Assembly (NCBI RefSeq): GCF_030534335.1
Contig: NZ_CP130565.1
Coordinates: 1,881,501 to 1,945,500, forward strand
From: Marivirga harenae
GTDB taxonomy: Bacteria > Bacteroidota > Bacteroidia > Cytophagales > Cyclobacteriaceae
DNA length: 64,000 nt
Direction of reading: 5' to 3'
Shown here: positions 18,543 through 27,277 of the stretch, in pieces
Numbering within the stretch: position 1 is the stretch's first letter
How the letters are laid out: the number at the start of each line of letters is the position of its first letter
Program-made: the position numbers and the translations under genes
The notes under the pieces: generated by a model
What the model saw: the letters and a program-made list of their open reading frames with translations, nothing else
Told to the model about the DNA's origin: nothing
Database searches by the model: none

Positions 18543-19640
18543 TTACTTAGATGCCTTAATTTCTTGGTATAAATTAAGGTATTTTTCAGCCATCACTTTT
18601 GTATTAAACTTCAATGAATATTCATAAGCATTATGGATCAGTTGATCCTGAAGCTTTTCATCTTTTTTCAATTCAAAAAGGTTTTCGGCTAAACTTTTAG
18701 AGTCTTTTACCTCAGCAATAAGACCAGTATCTAAATTTTTGACCAATTCGGGAATACCACCTGCCTTGGTGCCTACTACAGGTACTTTTGCCGCAAAAGC
18801 ATCTATTACACTAGTACCTAGGCCTTCTGTCTTTGAACTAATGAAAAAGATGTCTAACGAAGGCAAGACCTCTTCTATATTCTTTAGAAATCCAGTGAAA
18901 ATAAAGTAATCTTCTAGTTTAAGTTTCTTAATGTAATCTTTGATTTCACGTTCCAGTTCGCCTTTTCCTATGATGAAAAACTTCACTTTTTTATCGAAAT
19001 TTTGGATATAATAATAGGCACTGTCCACAAAAGTAAAATAATCTTTATGAGGAGCTATCGCACTTGTGTTTCCGATTAAGGTGATGTCATCAGCAATTTT
19101 ATATTGCTTTCGAAGAAAATCATTTCCAATGTGGGCTTCAAATTTTTTATGATTGATAGCACTGTAAATAGTCACACATTTTTCTGGCTGCTTGGTGGTT
19201 CTTATTACTATTTCTCTTATTGCATCAGAAACGCAGGCGATCTTTTTAATTTTAGGAAATGTGTATTTGTGCTTCGAAAAGAAGTTATTTTTCAATTCAA
19301 AATCTACTCTTCTCGTTAATACCACGGGCGTTTTATTACCTAACAGATACGATAAGTAGGCAGTGCCATGAGAATGCGAACTATGTACGTGTACTATGTC
19401 AATTGATAATTCATGACATAATTTTTTTAACCCAATCCCTGATTTGAAATCAGTGGAATTTTTCATGTTGAGAGGGTAGTGTTGCCATCCTTTTTCAATG
19501 CATAGTTCTTCGAATTTTGAGTTGGGTTTGCAGGCCACAAGTGGTTCAACTCCCATCTTATCCAATTCTTCAATCAGATAAGCAATTTGCTGCTCTCCTC
19601 CTCGCCAACTAGATTCAGAACTTAGGTGAAGAATTTTCAT
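18543..19640 (-). CDS. Glycosyltransferase family 4 protein
   Basis: A 365-residue GT-B retaining-type glycosyltransferase. The N-terminus MKILHLSSESSWRGGEQQIA is a typical GT4 acceptor-domain opening with the GG(E/Q) loop. The donor domain has TLIGNTSAIAPHKDY, FIFTGFLKNIEEVLPSLDIFF and the E-x7-E region SKTEGLGTSVIDAFAAKVPVVGT, followed by GGIPELV. It probably extends LPS or a capsule-like glycan. It overlaps the upstream GT2 gene by four bases (ATGA type), so the three minus-strand genes 18543-21213 form one operon with the sulfotransferase first. Confidence 0.88.
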   Translation of the reverse strand: MKILHLSSESSWRGGEQQIAYLIEELDKMGVEPLVACKPNSKFEELCIEKGWQHYPLNMKNSTDFKSGIGLKKLCHELSIDIVHVHSSHSHGTAYLSYLLGNKTPVVLTRRVDFELKNNFFSKHKYTFPKIKKIACVSDAIREIVIRTTKQPEKCVTIYSAINHKKFEAHIGNDFLRKQYKIADDITLIGNTSAIAPHKDYFTFVDSAYYYIQNFDKKVKFFIIGKGELEREIKDYIKKLKLEDYFIFTGFLKNIEEVLPSLDIFFISSKTEGLGTSVIDAFAAKVPVVGTKAGGIPELVKNLDTGLIAEVKDSKSLAENLFELKKDEKLQDQLIHNAYEYSLKFNTKVMAEKYLNLYQEIKASK

Positions 19641-20401
19641 TTCTTTGATTTTAATTGCCTGTATTTGGCGTATTTTAAAAATTTTGCCGTAGCTGAAATC
19701 ACGGCAATGCAGAGACCATAAAACCCATCCAAAAATCCCAACTGTAAGATGTATCTTTTAATGAAAATAAAAGGAGGATCGAAAATCATCTTAAAGGTGG
19801 CCGATGACTTTTCATCTGAATTCATAAGCTGACGAGCTGCAATTTCAGAGAATTTATTGACTTGATTAATATGTGCACTTAAGCTTGCAATCGTATAATG
19901 CAACAAATCTGCTTTAAGATTTCCCGCTCGTAAGTCAGTATCTAAAATAACTTTGTCATGTGGATTATTACCGCCCCATTTCCCTATTTTTCTATTCCAT
20001 AACCTAACTTTTCTGTCAGGGTACCAACCGCTATGTTTAATCCATTTCCCACAATAGTTGTTTAACCGCGGCATTGAGTAGGCTTGGAAATCAGTTTGAT
20101 CGAACGATTTAATAGTCTCTATTTCAGTTTTCAAATGATCGCTTAAACATTCATCAGCATCCAAAGAAAGAATCCATTCATGCGCTGCTTGCTCAATGGC
20201 AAAATTTTTCTGTTCAATATGTCCCGGGAATTCATTTTTGATAAATCTGACTTGCTCGTAGGACATACATATAGTCTCTGTTTGATCAGTGGAATGACTA
20301 TCCACCACGACAATTTCATCAGCAACTTCAAGTAGAGACTCTAAGCATCTTTTGATGTTCTGCTCCTCGTTAAAAGTGATTATAGTAGCACTTATCTTCA
20401 T
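19637..20401 (-). CDS. Glycosyltransferase family 2 (WaaE/KdtX-like)
   Basis: A 254-residue GT-A enzyme. SATIITFNEEQNIKRCLESL and EIVVVDSHSTDQT are the nucleotide-sugar strand and loop, and ILSLDADECLS contains the D-x-D metal site. The WYPDRKVRLWNRKIGKWGG stretch resembles the WaaE/KdtX lipopolysaccharide core glycosyltransferase group. A C-terminal hydrophobic segment (LGFLDGFYGLCIAVISATAKF) suggests membrane attachment. Both of its ends overlap its neighbours by four bases, indicating tight translational coupling. The sugar is not known. Confidence 0.85.
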   Translation of the reverse strand: MKISATIITFNEEQNIKRCLESLLEVADEIVVVDSHSTDQTETICMSYEQVRFIKNEFPGHIEQKNFAIEQAAHEWILSLDADECLSDHLKTEIETIKSFDQTDFQAYSMPRLNNYCGKWIKHSGWYPDRKVRLWNRKIGKWGGNNPHDKVILDTDLRAGNLKADLLHYTIASLSAHINQVNKFSEIAARQLMNSDEKSSATFKMIFDPPFIFIKRYILQLGFLDGFYGLCIAVISATAKFLKYAKYRQLKSKK

Positions 20402-21213
20402 GCTGAATATTTTTGAGCAAATTCAATGCATTTTTGCCAATCTTCCTGATAAAATTCTGCTACCCTCTTTTGATGGTTTGCATCAACCAAAGTTTCAGAT
20501 TTAGATTTTGGGATTAGGTTTGCACCGTAAAGCACCAAATGGTTGATGAGCCATTTTGAACGGTAAACAATAAAAGTTATAATTCTATTGGAGTAGTGAG
20601 TTTCTTTATCTTTATTAATGGGACTAAATTTCTTTACCAAACGCAACTGATGATCACTATAGGCCGAATGCTTCGGTTTTAGATTAATGTCAGCGATCGA
20701 ATATTCTGCATTTAAATAATTTGAAATTCGATCTAAAAATTTCTCTGAATTCAGTTTTAAATCCTCATGAAACAGAACTAGCGGTTTTTTAGTAAAGTGA
20801 TCCTTGATAAAATCGAGCATCGGGAAGAAGTATAGATCCTTTTGTTTCCATGCGCCATGATCATTTTCCAAGTCTATAAAGTGATTAAAATTCTGTTTTC
20901 CTCCATTTTTCACATATCTTCTGTATTGTGAGGCAATCCAACTGTCGTGTCTTCTTAAAATAATGATGATGTGAGTGTCTGCAGAAAGCTTAGCTATTTT
21001 TTCTGTTTCAGTGTAGAATTGTCTGTCAAATTCCCTTGAAAAGAGATATCTGTTATGCTCCCCTTTTTTCACTATTTTTGGAAAAAATCTGTAGATGTTT
21101 GAGGGTGTGTAATGAATACCCCTTAATTTTGGAAAAAACCGAGACTGCAAAAAAGTAGATGCGGTTTTACCAAGACCAACATGAAAATATAGTTCTTGAT
21201 TATGGGAATTCAT
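20398..21213 (-). CDS. Sulfotransferase-like protein (PAPS-dependent)
   Basis: A 271-residue protein. The N-terminal HVGLGKTASTFLQ is the 5'-phosphosulfate-binding loop of PAPS sulfotransferases. IIIILRRHDSWIASQYRRYVKNG is the 3'-phosphate-binding region, with the conserved Arg and Ser. It is the first gene of an overlapping operon with a GT2 and a GT4, so it probably sulfates the glycan or lipid they build. A sulfated surface glycan is common in marine bacteria; the acceptor here is inferred. The start has a 231-base divergent region upstream holding short inverted repeats. Confidence 0.75.
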   Translation of the reverse strand: MNSHNQELYFHVGLGKTASTFLQSRFFPKLRGIHYTPSNIYRFFPKIVKKGEHNRYLFSREFDRQFYTETEKIAKLSADTHIIIILRRHDSWIASQYRRYVKNGGKQNFNHFIDLENDHGAWKQKDLYFFPMLDFIKDHFTKKPLVLFHEDLKLNSEKFLDRISNYLNAEYSIADINLKPKHSAYSDHQLRLVKKFSPINKDKETHYSNRIITFIVYRSKWLINHLVLYGANLIPKSKSETLVDANHQKRVAEFYQEDWQKCIEFAQKYSA

Positions 21214-21248
21214 TTATTTCCAAGATTTGTAAGAGAAGATAAACACGA

Positions 21249-21279
21249 AATTACTCAAAATTTAAGAAATTGAGTAATT
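21249..21279. repeat. 10-bp inverted repeat in divergent glycan promoter region
   Basis: AATTACTCAA (21249-21258) and TTGAGTAATT (21270-21279) are perfect reverse complements with an 11-base spacer. A partial third copy, TTGAGTAA, is at 21414-21421. Placement just upstream of the sulfotransferase start suggests an operator; this is untested. Confidence 0.4.
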
Positions 21280-21311
21280 CTATTTTGTCAAGTTCATCAT
21301 AAAGATGAAAT

Positions 21312-21390
21312 CTGTCAGGTTTTAAGAAATTATAGTATTGTAGAACATCACGTTTTATCATCAATATCAGTTACAATCCTGACAGGTTTT
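21312..21390. repeat. Two copies of a CTGWCAGGTTTT repeat
   Basis: CTGTCAGGTTTT (21312-21323) and CTGACAGGTTTT (21379-21390) differ at one base and lie 67 bases apart. The core CTGWCAG is itself palindromic. This may belong to a genome-wide intergenic repeat family or be a regulatory site. Confidence 0.4.
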
Positions 21391-21444
21391 GATAAATGTG
21401 CTAATGTCAAAAATTGAGTAAATAGAATTAAAAATTTAGGCTAG

Positions 21445-22386
21445 ATGAAAATTAGTGGATTTACGATGGTGAAAAATGCAGGTAAACTGTATTACCCAAT
21501 TAAGGAATCAATCGCATCGATATTGGATATAGTCGATGAATTTGTAGTGGCCTTGGGTGATTGTGATCCAGATGATAATACAAGAGAGCTAATATTGTCC
21601 TTGGGAAGTCCTAAAGTCAAAATTATAGATACTGTTTGGGATACGGAAAAATTTCCGAAAGGAATGGAAAATGCTCATCAGACAGATATTGCAAAAGAAG
21701 CATGCTCCGGAGATTGGCTTTTCTATCTGCAAGCAGATGAGCTTATACATGAAAAATACCATACTGAAGTTGTTGAAAATTGTAAGAAGTATCTGGATGA
21801 TGAGCGCGTAGAGGGGTTTTTGTTCAAATACACCCATTTTTGGGGAGATTACAATCATTATCAGCATGAACATGGTTGGTATCCTTGGGAAATTAGAATT
21901 GTTAGGAATAGAAAAGATATCCATAGCTGGAAATCAGCTCAATCTTTTAGGAGAATCCCAAATTTTGATGGTGTTAATTACAGGGTTAAAGAAGGGACTT
22001 ATAAGTTAGGGGTGAAAAAATTAGACGCCTACATCTACCATTATGGTTGGGTGCGCCCACCAAAATTAATGACAAAAAAATCTGCCTCTTTAAGTCGAAT
22101 TCATTCCAACAAAGTAGATGAAAATGATTTCGAGAAGCCCAAAAACTTTGACTACGGTTATATGTTAAGATTCCCCGAGTTCAAAGGGACTCATCCAAGG
22201 GTGCTGCAGGATTGGATAGAAACTATGGATTGGCAGAATGAATTAAACTTCACAAAAAAAACGAAACAAAAAAGACAAATTTCAAAGACAAAAACCATCA
22301 AAAAGCAATTACTAACTTGGGTTGAAAATAATATCCTCGGGGGCAAGAAGTTATTTACAACTAAAAATTACAAATTAGTAAAGTAA
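21445..22386 (+). CDS. Glycosyltransferase family 2-like protein
   Basis: A 313-residue protein. GFTMVKNAGKLYYPIKESIASIL and DEFVVALGDCDPDDNTREL are a GT-A opening with an unusual GDCDPDDNT loop. FYLQADELIHEKY replaces the classic LDADE by LQADE, keeping an Asp and Glu for metal binding. The centre (YTHFWGDYNHYQHEHGWYP) is rich in His and aromatic residues. The C-terminus is very lysine-rich. It is divergent from the sulfotransferase operon and likely acts in the same glycan pathway. The retained acidic motif suggests activity, but the sugar is unknown. Confidence 0.7.
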   Translation: MKISGFTMVKNAGKLYYPIKESIASILDIVDEFVVALGDCDPDDNTRELILSLGSPKVKIIDTVWDTEKFPKGMENAHQTDIAKEACSGDWLFYLQADELIHEKYHTEVVENCKKYLDDERVEGFLFKYTHFWGDYNHYQHEHGWYPWEIRIVRNRKDIHSWKSAQSFRRIPNFDGVNYRVKEGTYKLGVKKLDAYIYHYGWVRPPKLMTKKSASLSRIHSNKVDENDFEKPKNFDYGYMLRFPEFKGTHPRVLQDWIETMDWQNELNFTKKTKQKRQISKTKTIKKQLLTWVENNILGGKKLFTTKNYKLVK

Positions 22387-22470
22387 GCTTTTAGATGAGC
22401 GCTTAAAAACATAACCTTCTCACTAATTTTTGGTTATATACAATAATTAAACTATTCTGTGGGAGAGCGC

Positions 22471-23043
22471 ATGTCATACGAAAGCAAAGATAAAAAAAGA
22501 GTATTCAATGGGGAATTCATGCCTCATATTGATGCGATGTATAATTTCGCCTTTAGGCTTACTCTAGATGAAGATGATGCCAAGGATTTGGTACAGGAAA
22601 CCTTCATGAAAGCTTATAGATTTATTAATTCTTTTGAAACGGGAACCAATGCCAAAGCTTGGCTGTTTCGAATCTTGAAGAACAGCTTTATAAACAATTA
22701 CAGAAAGAAAAGTAAACAGCCGAACAAAGTTGACTATCAGGAGGTAGAAACCTTTTACAATTCTGATTCTGTAAATGAAAATATAACAACGGATTTGAGA
22801 GTTGAAACTGTTCAACATTTAATTGGAGATGAAATTACCAATGCACTGAATTCATTGGACGTGGATTTCAGAACAGTTATAATATTGTGTGACTTAGAGG
22901 GCTTTACTTATGAGGAAATGGCTAAAATCTTAGATATACCAATTGGCACAGTAAGAAGCAGGTTACACAGAGCAAGAAATTTATTAAAAGAGAAATTGAA
23001 ACAGTATGCTAGTTCCTTAGGCTATAAGGATAAGCGAAAATAA
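22471..23043 (+). CDS. RNA polymerase sigma-70 family factor (ECF-like)
   Basis: About 190 residues with only sigma regions 2 and 4. Region 2 is MPHIDAMYNFAFRLTLDEDDAKDLVQETFMKAYRFI, with the usual DLVQETF motif. Region 4 is LDVDFRTVIILCDLEGFTYEEMAKILDIPIGTVRSRLHRARNLL. ATG 22471 was preferred over the in-frame GTG at 22459, as MSYESKD leads straight into region 2. Directly downstream (72 bases) is a small zinc-finger anti-sigma gene, then gmk and nadD, all on one strand. It should direct a stress or envelope regulon under control of the anti-sigma factor. Confidence 0.9.
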   Translation: MSYESKDKKRVFNGEFMPHIDAMYNFAFRLTLDEDDAKDLVQETFMKAYRFINSFETGTNAKAWLFRILKNSFINNYRKKSKQPNKVDYQEVETFYNSDSVNENITTDLRVETVQHLIGDEITNALNSLDVDFRTVIILCDLEGFTYEEMAKILDIPIGTVRSRLHRARNLLKEKLKQYASSLGYKDKRK

Positions 23044-23115
23044 TTGAAACAGATTTTTTGTAGAAAGAAACATTCGGCATATTTGCATTAGAAAGCTAAC
23101 AGCCAAAATTTTTTA

Positions 23116-23376
23116 ATGAATAAGCAAACCATGGAAGTTGAGCAAAACCAAGCGTGTACAGAATTGCTACAATTAGTAATAGACGGACAAGCAACAGCAG
23201 AGCAACATCAAGAATTAATGAAGCATTTGGAACGCTGCGAAGAGTGCCGTGAAGAATATCTGCTGAGTAAGTCAATTACAGACAGCCTCAAAAACCATAT
23301 CAAACCCAATTATTCTCCTAACGGTTTAGCAAACACAATTCAAAGTAAGATTTCTGAAACAGCCTCATTAAAATGA
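23116..23376 (+). CDS. Small soluble zinc-binding anti-sigma factor (ZAS type)
   Basis: An 86-residue protein with no membrane helix. It has the ZAS signature H37-x3-C41-x2-C44 in [12 protein letters not shown], with Cys14 as a plausible fourth ligand 23 residues before the His. This is the domain of ChrR/RsrA-like anti-sigma factors, which bind an ECF sigma factor and often release it on redox or metal stress. Its gene follows the sigma factor and its end overlaps the gmk start by four bases (ATGA). Function is inferred from the motif and context. A start at Met6 (23131) is also possible. Confidence 0.75.
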   Translation: MNKQTMEVEQNQACTELLQLVIDGQATAEQHQELMKHLERCEECREEYLLSKSITDSLKNHIKPNYSPNGLANTIQSKISETASLK

Positions 23377-23948
23377 AGAAGAAGGGTAAAGCCATTATCT
23401 TTTCTGCTCCCTCTGGCTCAGGAAAAACCACCATTGTTCAGTATTTATTAGATACAAATCCTAAGTTGGGTTTTTCAATATCAGCCTGCACTCGCGATAA
23501 AAGAGGCAGAACTGAAGTTGATGGGGTGGACTACTATTTCCTTACCGTTGAAGAGTTTAAAAGACGGATTGATAAAGATGAGTTTGTAGAGTGGGAAGAG
23601 GTGTATGAAGGAAATTTCTACGGAACGCTGAAAAAAGAAGTTCAAAGGATTTGGGATGCTGGCAAAGCTGTAATTTTTGATGTGGACGTTAAAGGTGGAT
23701 TAAAACTAAAAAAATATTTTGGTGAAGATGCATTGGCGGTCTTCGTTAAAGTGCCTTCCATAGAAGTATTGGAAGAAAGATTAACAAATCGAAATTCTGA
23801 ATCTTCATCTAGCTTATCACAAAGACTTTATAAAGCTAAGTTTGAAATGACTTTTGAAAAGGAGTTTGATGTTACCCTAGTAAATGAAGATTTAGAAACG
23901 TCACTTCAAAAGGCAGAGGACATGGTGTCGGGCTTTATTGAAAAATAA
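23373..23948 (+). CDS. gmk: Guanylate kinase
   Basis: A 191-residue guanylate kinase (GMP + ATP to GDP + ADP). The P-loop is [13 protein letters not shown]. The GMP-binding region includes [28 protein letters not shown], then [20 protein letters not shown], and [14 protein letters not shown] is the usual core. Length is normal. The start overlaps the anti-sigma gene by four bases, and nadD begins four bases after the stop, so expression is probably coupled. Confidence 0.96.
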   Translation: MKKKGKAIIFSAPSGSGKTTIVQYLLDTNPKLGFSISACTRDKRGRTEVDGVDYYFLTVEEFKRRIDKDEFVEWEEVYEGNFYGTLKKEVQRIWDAGKAVIFDVDVKGGLKLKKYFGEDALAVFVKVPSIEVLEERLTNRNSESSSSLSQRLYKAKFEMTFEKEFDVTLVNEDLETSLQKAEDMVSGFIEK

Positions 23949-23952
23949 ACTC

Positions 23953-24531
23953 ATGAGTAAAAATGTAGGTCTATTCTTTGGTTCTTTTAATCCGATACAT
24001 GTCGGACACCTGATCATTGCAAATACCATGTTGGAGGAGCCCGATGTGGATGAAGTTTGGTTCGTGGTCTCGCCTCAAAGTCCTTTCAAAAAACAGAAAT
24101 CTTTAGCTCATGAATTTGACCGCTATGATTTGGTGCAATCAGCCATTGCTGATAATTTCCAAATGAAAGTGACTGACATAGAATTTAATATGCCAAAGCC
24201 TAGTTACACGAGCGATTCCTTAGCCTATTTGACCGATCAAAACCCCAATCACCATTTTAAATTAATAATTGGGGAAGATAATTTAAAAAGCTTTCCTAAG
24301 TGGAAGAACAGCGAAGTCATTTTGAGGGACTATGGATTGTTGGTTTATCCTCGTCCCAACGCGAAAAAATCAGATTTGGATGAACATGAAAATGTACGTT
24401 TTGTCGAGGCACCGATGATGGATATTTCAGCTACCTTTATTAGGAAGTCTATAAAAAATAATCGTTCAGTGAAATATTTAGTCCCTGAAGAGGTTTTAGA
24501 TAGGATAAAAGGAAAAAAGCTTTACATATAA
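23953..24531 (+). CDS. nadD: Nicotinate-nucleotide adenylyltransferase
   Basis: About 192 residues. NadD adenylates nicotinate mononucleotide in NAD synthesis. The nucleotidyltransferase HxGH motif lies in FGSFNPIHVGHLI, and the C-terminal ISATFIRKSIKNN corresponds to the ISSTxIR motif. ATG 23953 was chosen; the in-frame TTG at 23938 would overlap gmk and add five residues not seen in the family. It is co-transcribed with gmk. Last gene before an unrelated DUF5686 gene 69 bases on. Confidence 0.94.
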   Translation: MSKNVGLFFGSFNPIHVGHLIIANTMLEEPDVDEVWFVVSPQSPFKKQKSLAHEFDRYDLVQSAIADNFQMKVTDIEFNMPKPSYTSDSLAYLTDQNPNHHFKLIIGEDNLKSFPKWKNSEVILRDYGLLVYPRPNAKKSDLDEHENVRFVEAPMMDISATFIRKSIKNNRSVKYLVPEEVLDRIKGKKLYI

Positions 24532-24600
24532 TCTTTTTCAATTAAGCTTCTATTAACAAGCTTTACTTTAATATCTTGACCCTTCATTTGAACCCACAAT

Positions 24601-27273
24601 ATGAAAAAACTATTTACCGCCTTTATTTTAGTAGGTTTAATATTTCAAATCAAAGCCCAGGGTGTCCGAGGAGTTGTTTATGGTGATGATGGAGAGCCCC
24701 TGCCTTTTGCAACTATCTATGTTGAGGAAACTGGTTCAGGTACGTCCACAAATCAGGAAGCTTACTACGAATTACAATTACAAGCAGGAGACTACACACT
24801 TCAATTTAAGTTTGTCGGTTATGAAACGGTAAGGAAGGAGATAACTGTAAAAAATGAGAATAGCCGGCTGGATGTGGTTTTACCAAAACAAAGTCTGCTG
24901 TTGGATGAGGTAACCACAACGGCCAAAGCAACTGATCCTGCGAATTGGATGATGAGAAAAGCTATAGCCAAAAGCAGTTATCATCGTCAGCAGATTGATG
25001 CCTATGCGGCAACAGTTTATGTGAAGGGCAAGGGTAGAGTGACCGACATTCCATTTTATTTGACAGGAATGCTAAAAAAGGAGGGAATTGATACGGAAAC
25101 TATGATCATAACTGAGTCTGTTAGTGAGGTGAGTTATCGAAGACCCAATCAGTTTTCTGAAAAAGTGATCTCAGTTTATGCTTCAAAAAAGACCGATTTT
25201 AATGCAAACCCCATGCGATTCATAGCGGGTAGTTTTTATCAAGATGAAATTGCATCTGTCATTTCACCTCTTTCTTCCAAAGCATTTCGTTATTATCGAT
25301 TCAAGCATTTAGGAGCTTTTATGGATGGTGAATATTTAATTAATAAAATTAAAGTAATACCCAAAGTACCAGCTCCTAATGTGTTTGAGGGTGAAATTCA
25401 ATTGGTTGAAGAGGATTGGGCCCTATTCAGAGTGGACTTGGATGCACAAATTGAGTTAGGAATTAAGGTCAGAATCCAGCAAGTCTACCAAAATATTAAT
25501 GAATTAGCTTGGATGCCTATAACGCACCAATTTGATGTGGATGGTAAATTAATGGGAGTAGGCTTTGAAGGGAAGTATTTGGCCTCCATGAGTAAGTATA
25601 AAATTGAGTTAAATCCGGCATTACCAAGAAATATCAAGATTTTAGATAAGGATGATGCCGAGCAGGGTAAAATGACAGAAGAAATTATTGTTGAGGCAAA
25701 TGAACTGGTAAAGTCAGAAAAGAAGGGAAAGGTTGTGGTGAAATCTGAGGACTTAGCAGACATCATGAAAGATTATAAAAAAGCTCAACAAGATTCCTTG
25801 GCTAAGCAAGACATCATTGGGGTATATGATTATAAAGTTGATTCCTCTGCCTTTAATCAAGATTCCAATTTTTGGGCTCAAATCCGTCCTATTCCACTAT
25901 CTACTGATGAAACCAGAGGCTATGCCAAGATTGACAGTTTAAATACTCTAATTGAAGAAGATCTATCGAAAGATTCTGTTAAGTCTGCTAGGAAATCATC
26001 TTTTCAAATTACTGATATTTTAGTTGGGGGAGATTATAGATTAGATAGCGCAAGTAAACTTTACTTTAAAATTTACAATCCCTTTCTCAATATTCATTAC
26101 AACACAGTGGAAGGCTTTAATATTGATTACAGCATAGGTTTGAAAAAGTTTATCCCTATTAAGCACGATACTACTCAAAGGAACGATGAAATTGACAGAA
26201 GTTATTACAATTGGAGGTCTTATGCGTTATTAAAGCCTACAGTAAGATATTCAGTTGCTCGCAATAAATTTATTGGGAAAATCCTGGCCAAATATCAATT
26301 CAAAACAGGTGATATATCCTTTAGGGTAGGACGTTATGTAGAACAATTCAACGATGCCCCTGCCGTTTATCCACTACTCAACACAAGCTTCTCGACAATA
26401 TGGGAGCAGAATTTCATGAAGCTGTATGAAAAGGATTTTATGAAACTAAATTATGAAAGAAGATTCTCTACGAAATTTGAGATGTCTGCTGAATTGGAGT
26501 ATGAGGAACGAAACAGGCTAAATAATAATGCAGATTTCAGATTAATTGACTGGAGACGGGAATTTACGCCTAATTTTCCCGTTAATATCAATCCTGTTGA
26601 TGATTTTGACGGACAAACGGCATTAACTGCAAATGTTAAATTTTATTATAAGCCGTTTGTAAAGTATGTGATTAGAAACGGAGTGAAGCGACCCGTGACC
26701 CAAAGACCTACACGCTTTTCTCTTGAGTATTATAAAGGCTTTAAAAATCTTGCAGGAAGCAATGTGGATTTTGATCGATTGGTAGTTGGATATAAGGATG
26801 AGTTTGATTTTGGTGCTAAAGGCAAGACTTATTTTAATACTAATATTGGCGCATTTCTCAATAATAGTAGCTTAGGCTTTATGGATTATGCTCATTTTCC
26901 TGGAAATCGAGCATTTATAACTCAAAACGATCCTGTAGAATCCTTTAGATTATTGGATTACTACAGGTTTAGTACCGATCAGTTTTATGCACAAAACTTC
27001 ATTTTTCATCGGTTTAGGAAATTATTAATAACACAAATCCCTGCTACGCGCTTTTTGGGTCTTAAAGAGGGAGCTTTCTTAAACTACCTTTACACACCAG
27101 ATAGTAACAATTATGCAGAGCTAGGTTACTCTTTGGATGGTATTTTGAAGTTTTTCCGTATTGAAGTGGCTACTCAATATGAAAATATGAAATATAAAGG
27201 TTGGGGAATCAGAGTCGGGATATCTACTAGTCTGGGAGGAAATATATCTGTCAATGTGCAAGATGATGAATAA
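24601..27273 (+). CDS. DUF5686 family outer-membrane protein with carboxypeptidase-regulatory N-terminus
   Basis: An 890-residue protein with a signal peptide ending IKAQG. Residues of about 20-105 are a CarboxypepD_reg-like domain (VVYGDDGEPLPFATIYVEET, TSTNQEAYYELQLQAGDY). The remaining 780 residues match the DUF5686 pattern, ending in repeated amphipathic strands and VGISTSLGGNISVNVQDDE, consistent with an outer-membrane beta-barrel. Such proteins are widespread in Bacteroidota; the function is unknown. It stands alone between nadD and a convergent TPR histidine kinase gene whose end lies four bases away. Confidence 0.8.
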   Translation: MKKLFTAFILVGLIFQIKAQGVRGVVYGDDGEPLPFATIYVEETGSGTSTNQEAYYELQLQAGDYTLQFKFVGYETVRKEITVKNENSRLDVVLPKQSLLLDEVTTTAKATDPANWMMRKAIAKSSYHRQQIDAYAATVYVKGKGRVTDIPFYLTGMLKKEGIDTETMIITESVSEVSYRRPNQFSEKVISVYASKKTDFNANPMRFIAGSFYQDEIASVISPLSSKAFRYYRFKHLGAFMDGEYLINKIKVIPKVPAPNVFEGEIQLVEEDWALFRVDLDAQIELGIKVRIQQVYQNINELAWMPITHQFDVDGKLMGVGFEGKYLASMSKYKIELNPALPRNIKILDKDDAEQGKMTEEIIVEANELVKSEKKGKVVVKSEDLADIMKDYKKAQQDSLAKQDIIGVYDYKVDSSAFNQDSNFWAQIRPIPLSTDETRGYAKIDSLNTLIEEDLSKDSVKSARKSSFQITDILVGGDYRLDSASKLYFKIYNPFLNIHYNTVEGFNIDYSIGLKKFIPIKHDTTQRNDEIDRSYYNWRSYALLKPTVRYSVARNKFIGKILAKYQFKTGDISFRVGRYVEQFNDAPAVYPLLNTSFSTIWEQNFMKLYEKDFMKLNYERRFSTKFEMSAELEYEERNRLNNNADFRLIDWRREFTPNFPVNINPVDDFDGQTALTANVKFYYKPFVKYVIRNGVKRPVTQRPTRFSLEYYKGFKNLAGSNVDFDRLVVGYKDEFDFGAKGKTYFNTNIGAFLNNSSLGFMDYAHFPGNRAFITQNDPVESFRLLDYYRFSTDQFYAQNFIFHRFRKLLITQIPATRFLGLKEGAFLNYLYTPDSNNYAELGYSLDGILKFFRIEVATQYENMKYKGWGIRVGISTSLGGNISVNVQDDE

Positions 27274-27277
27274 TGGT

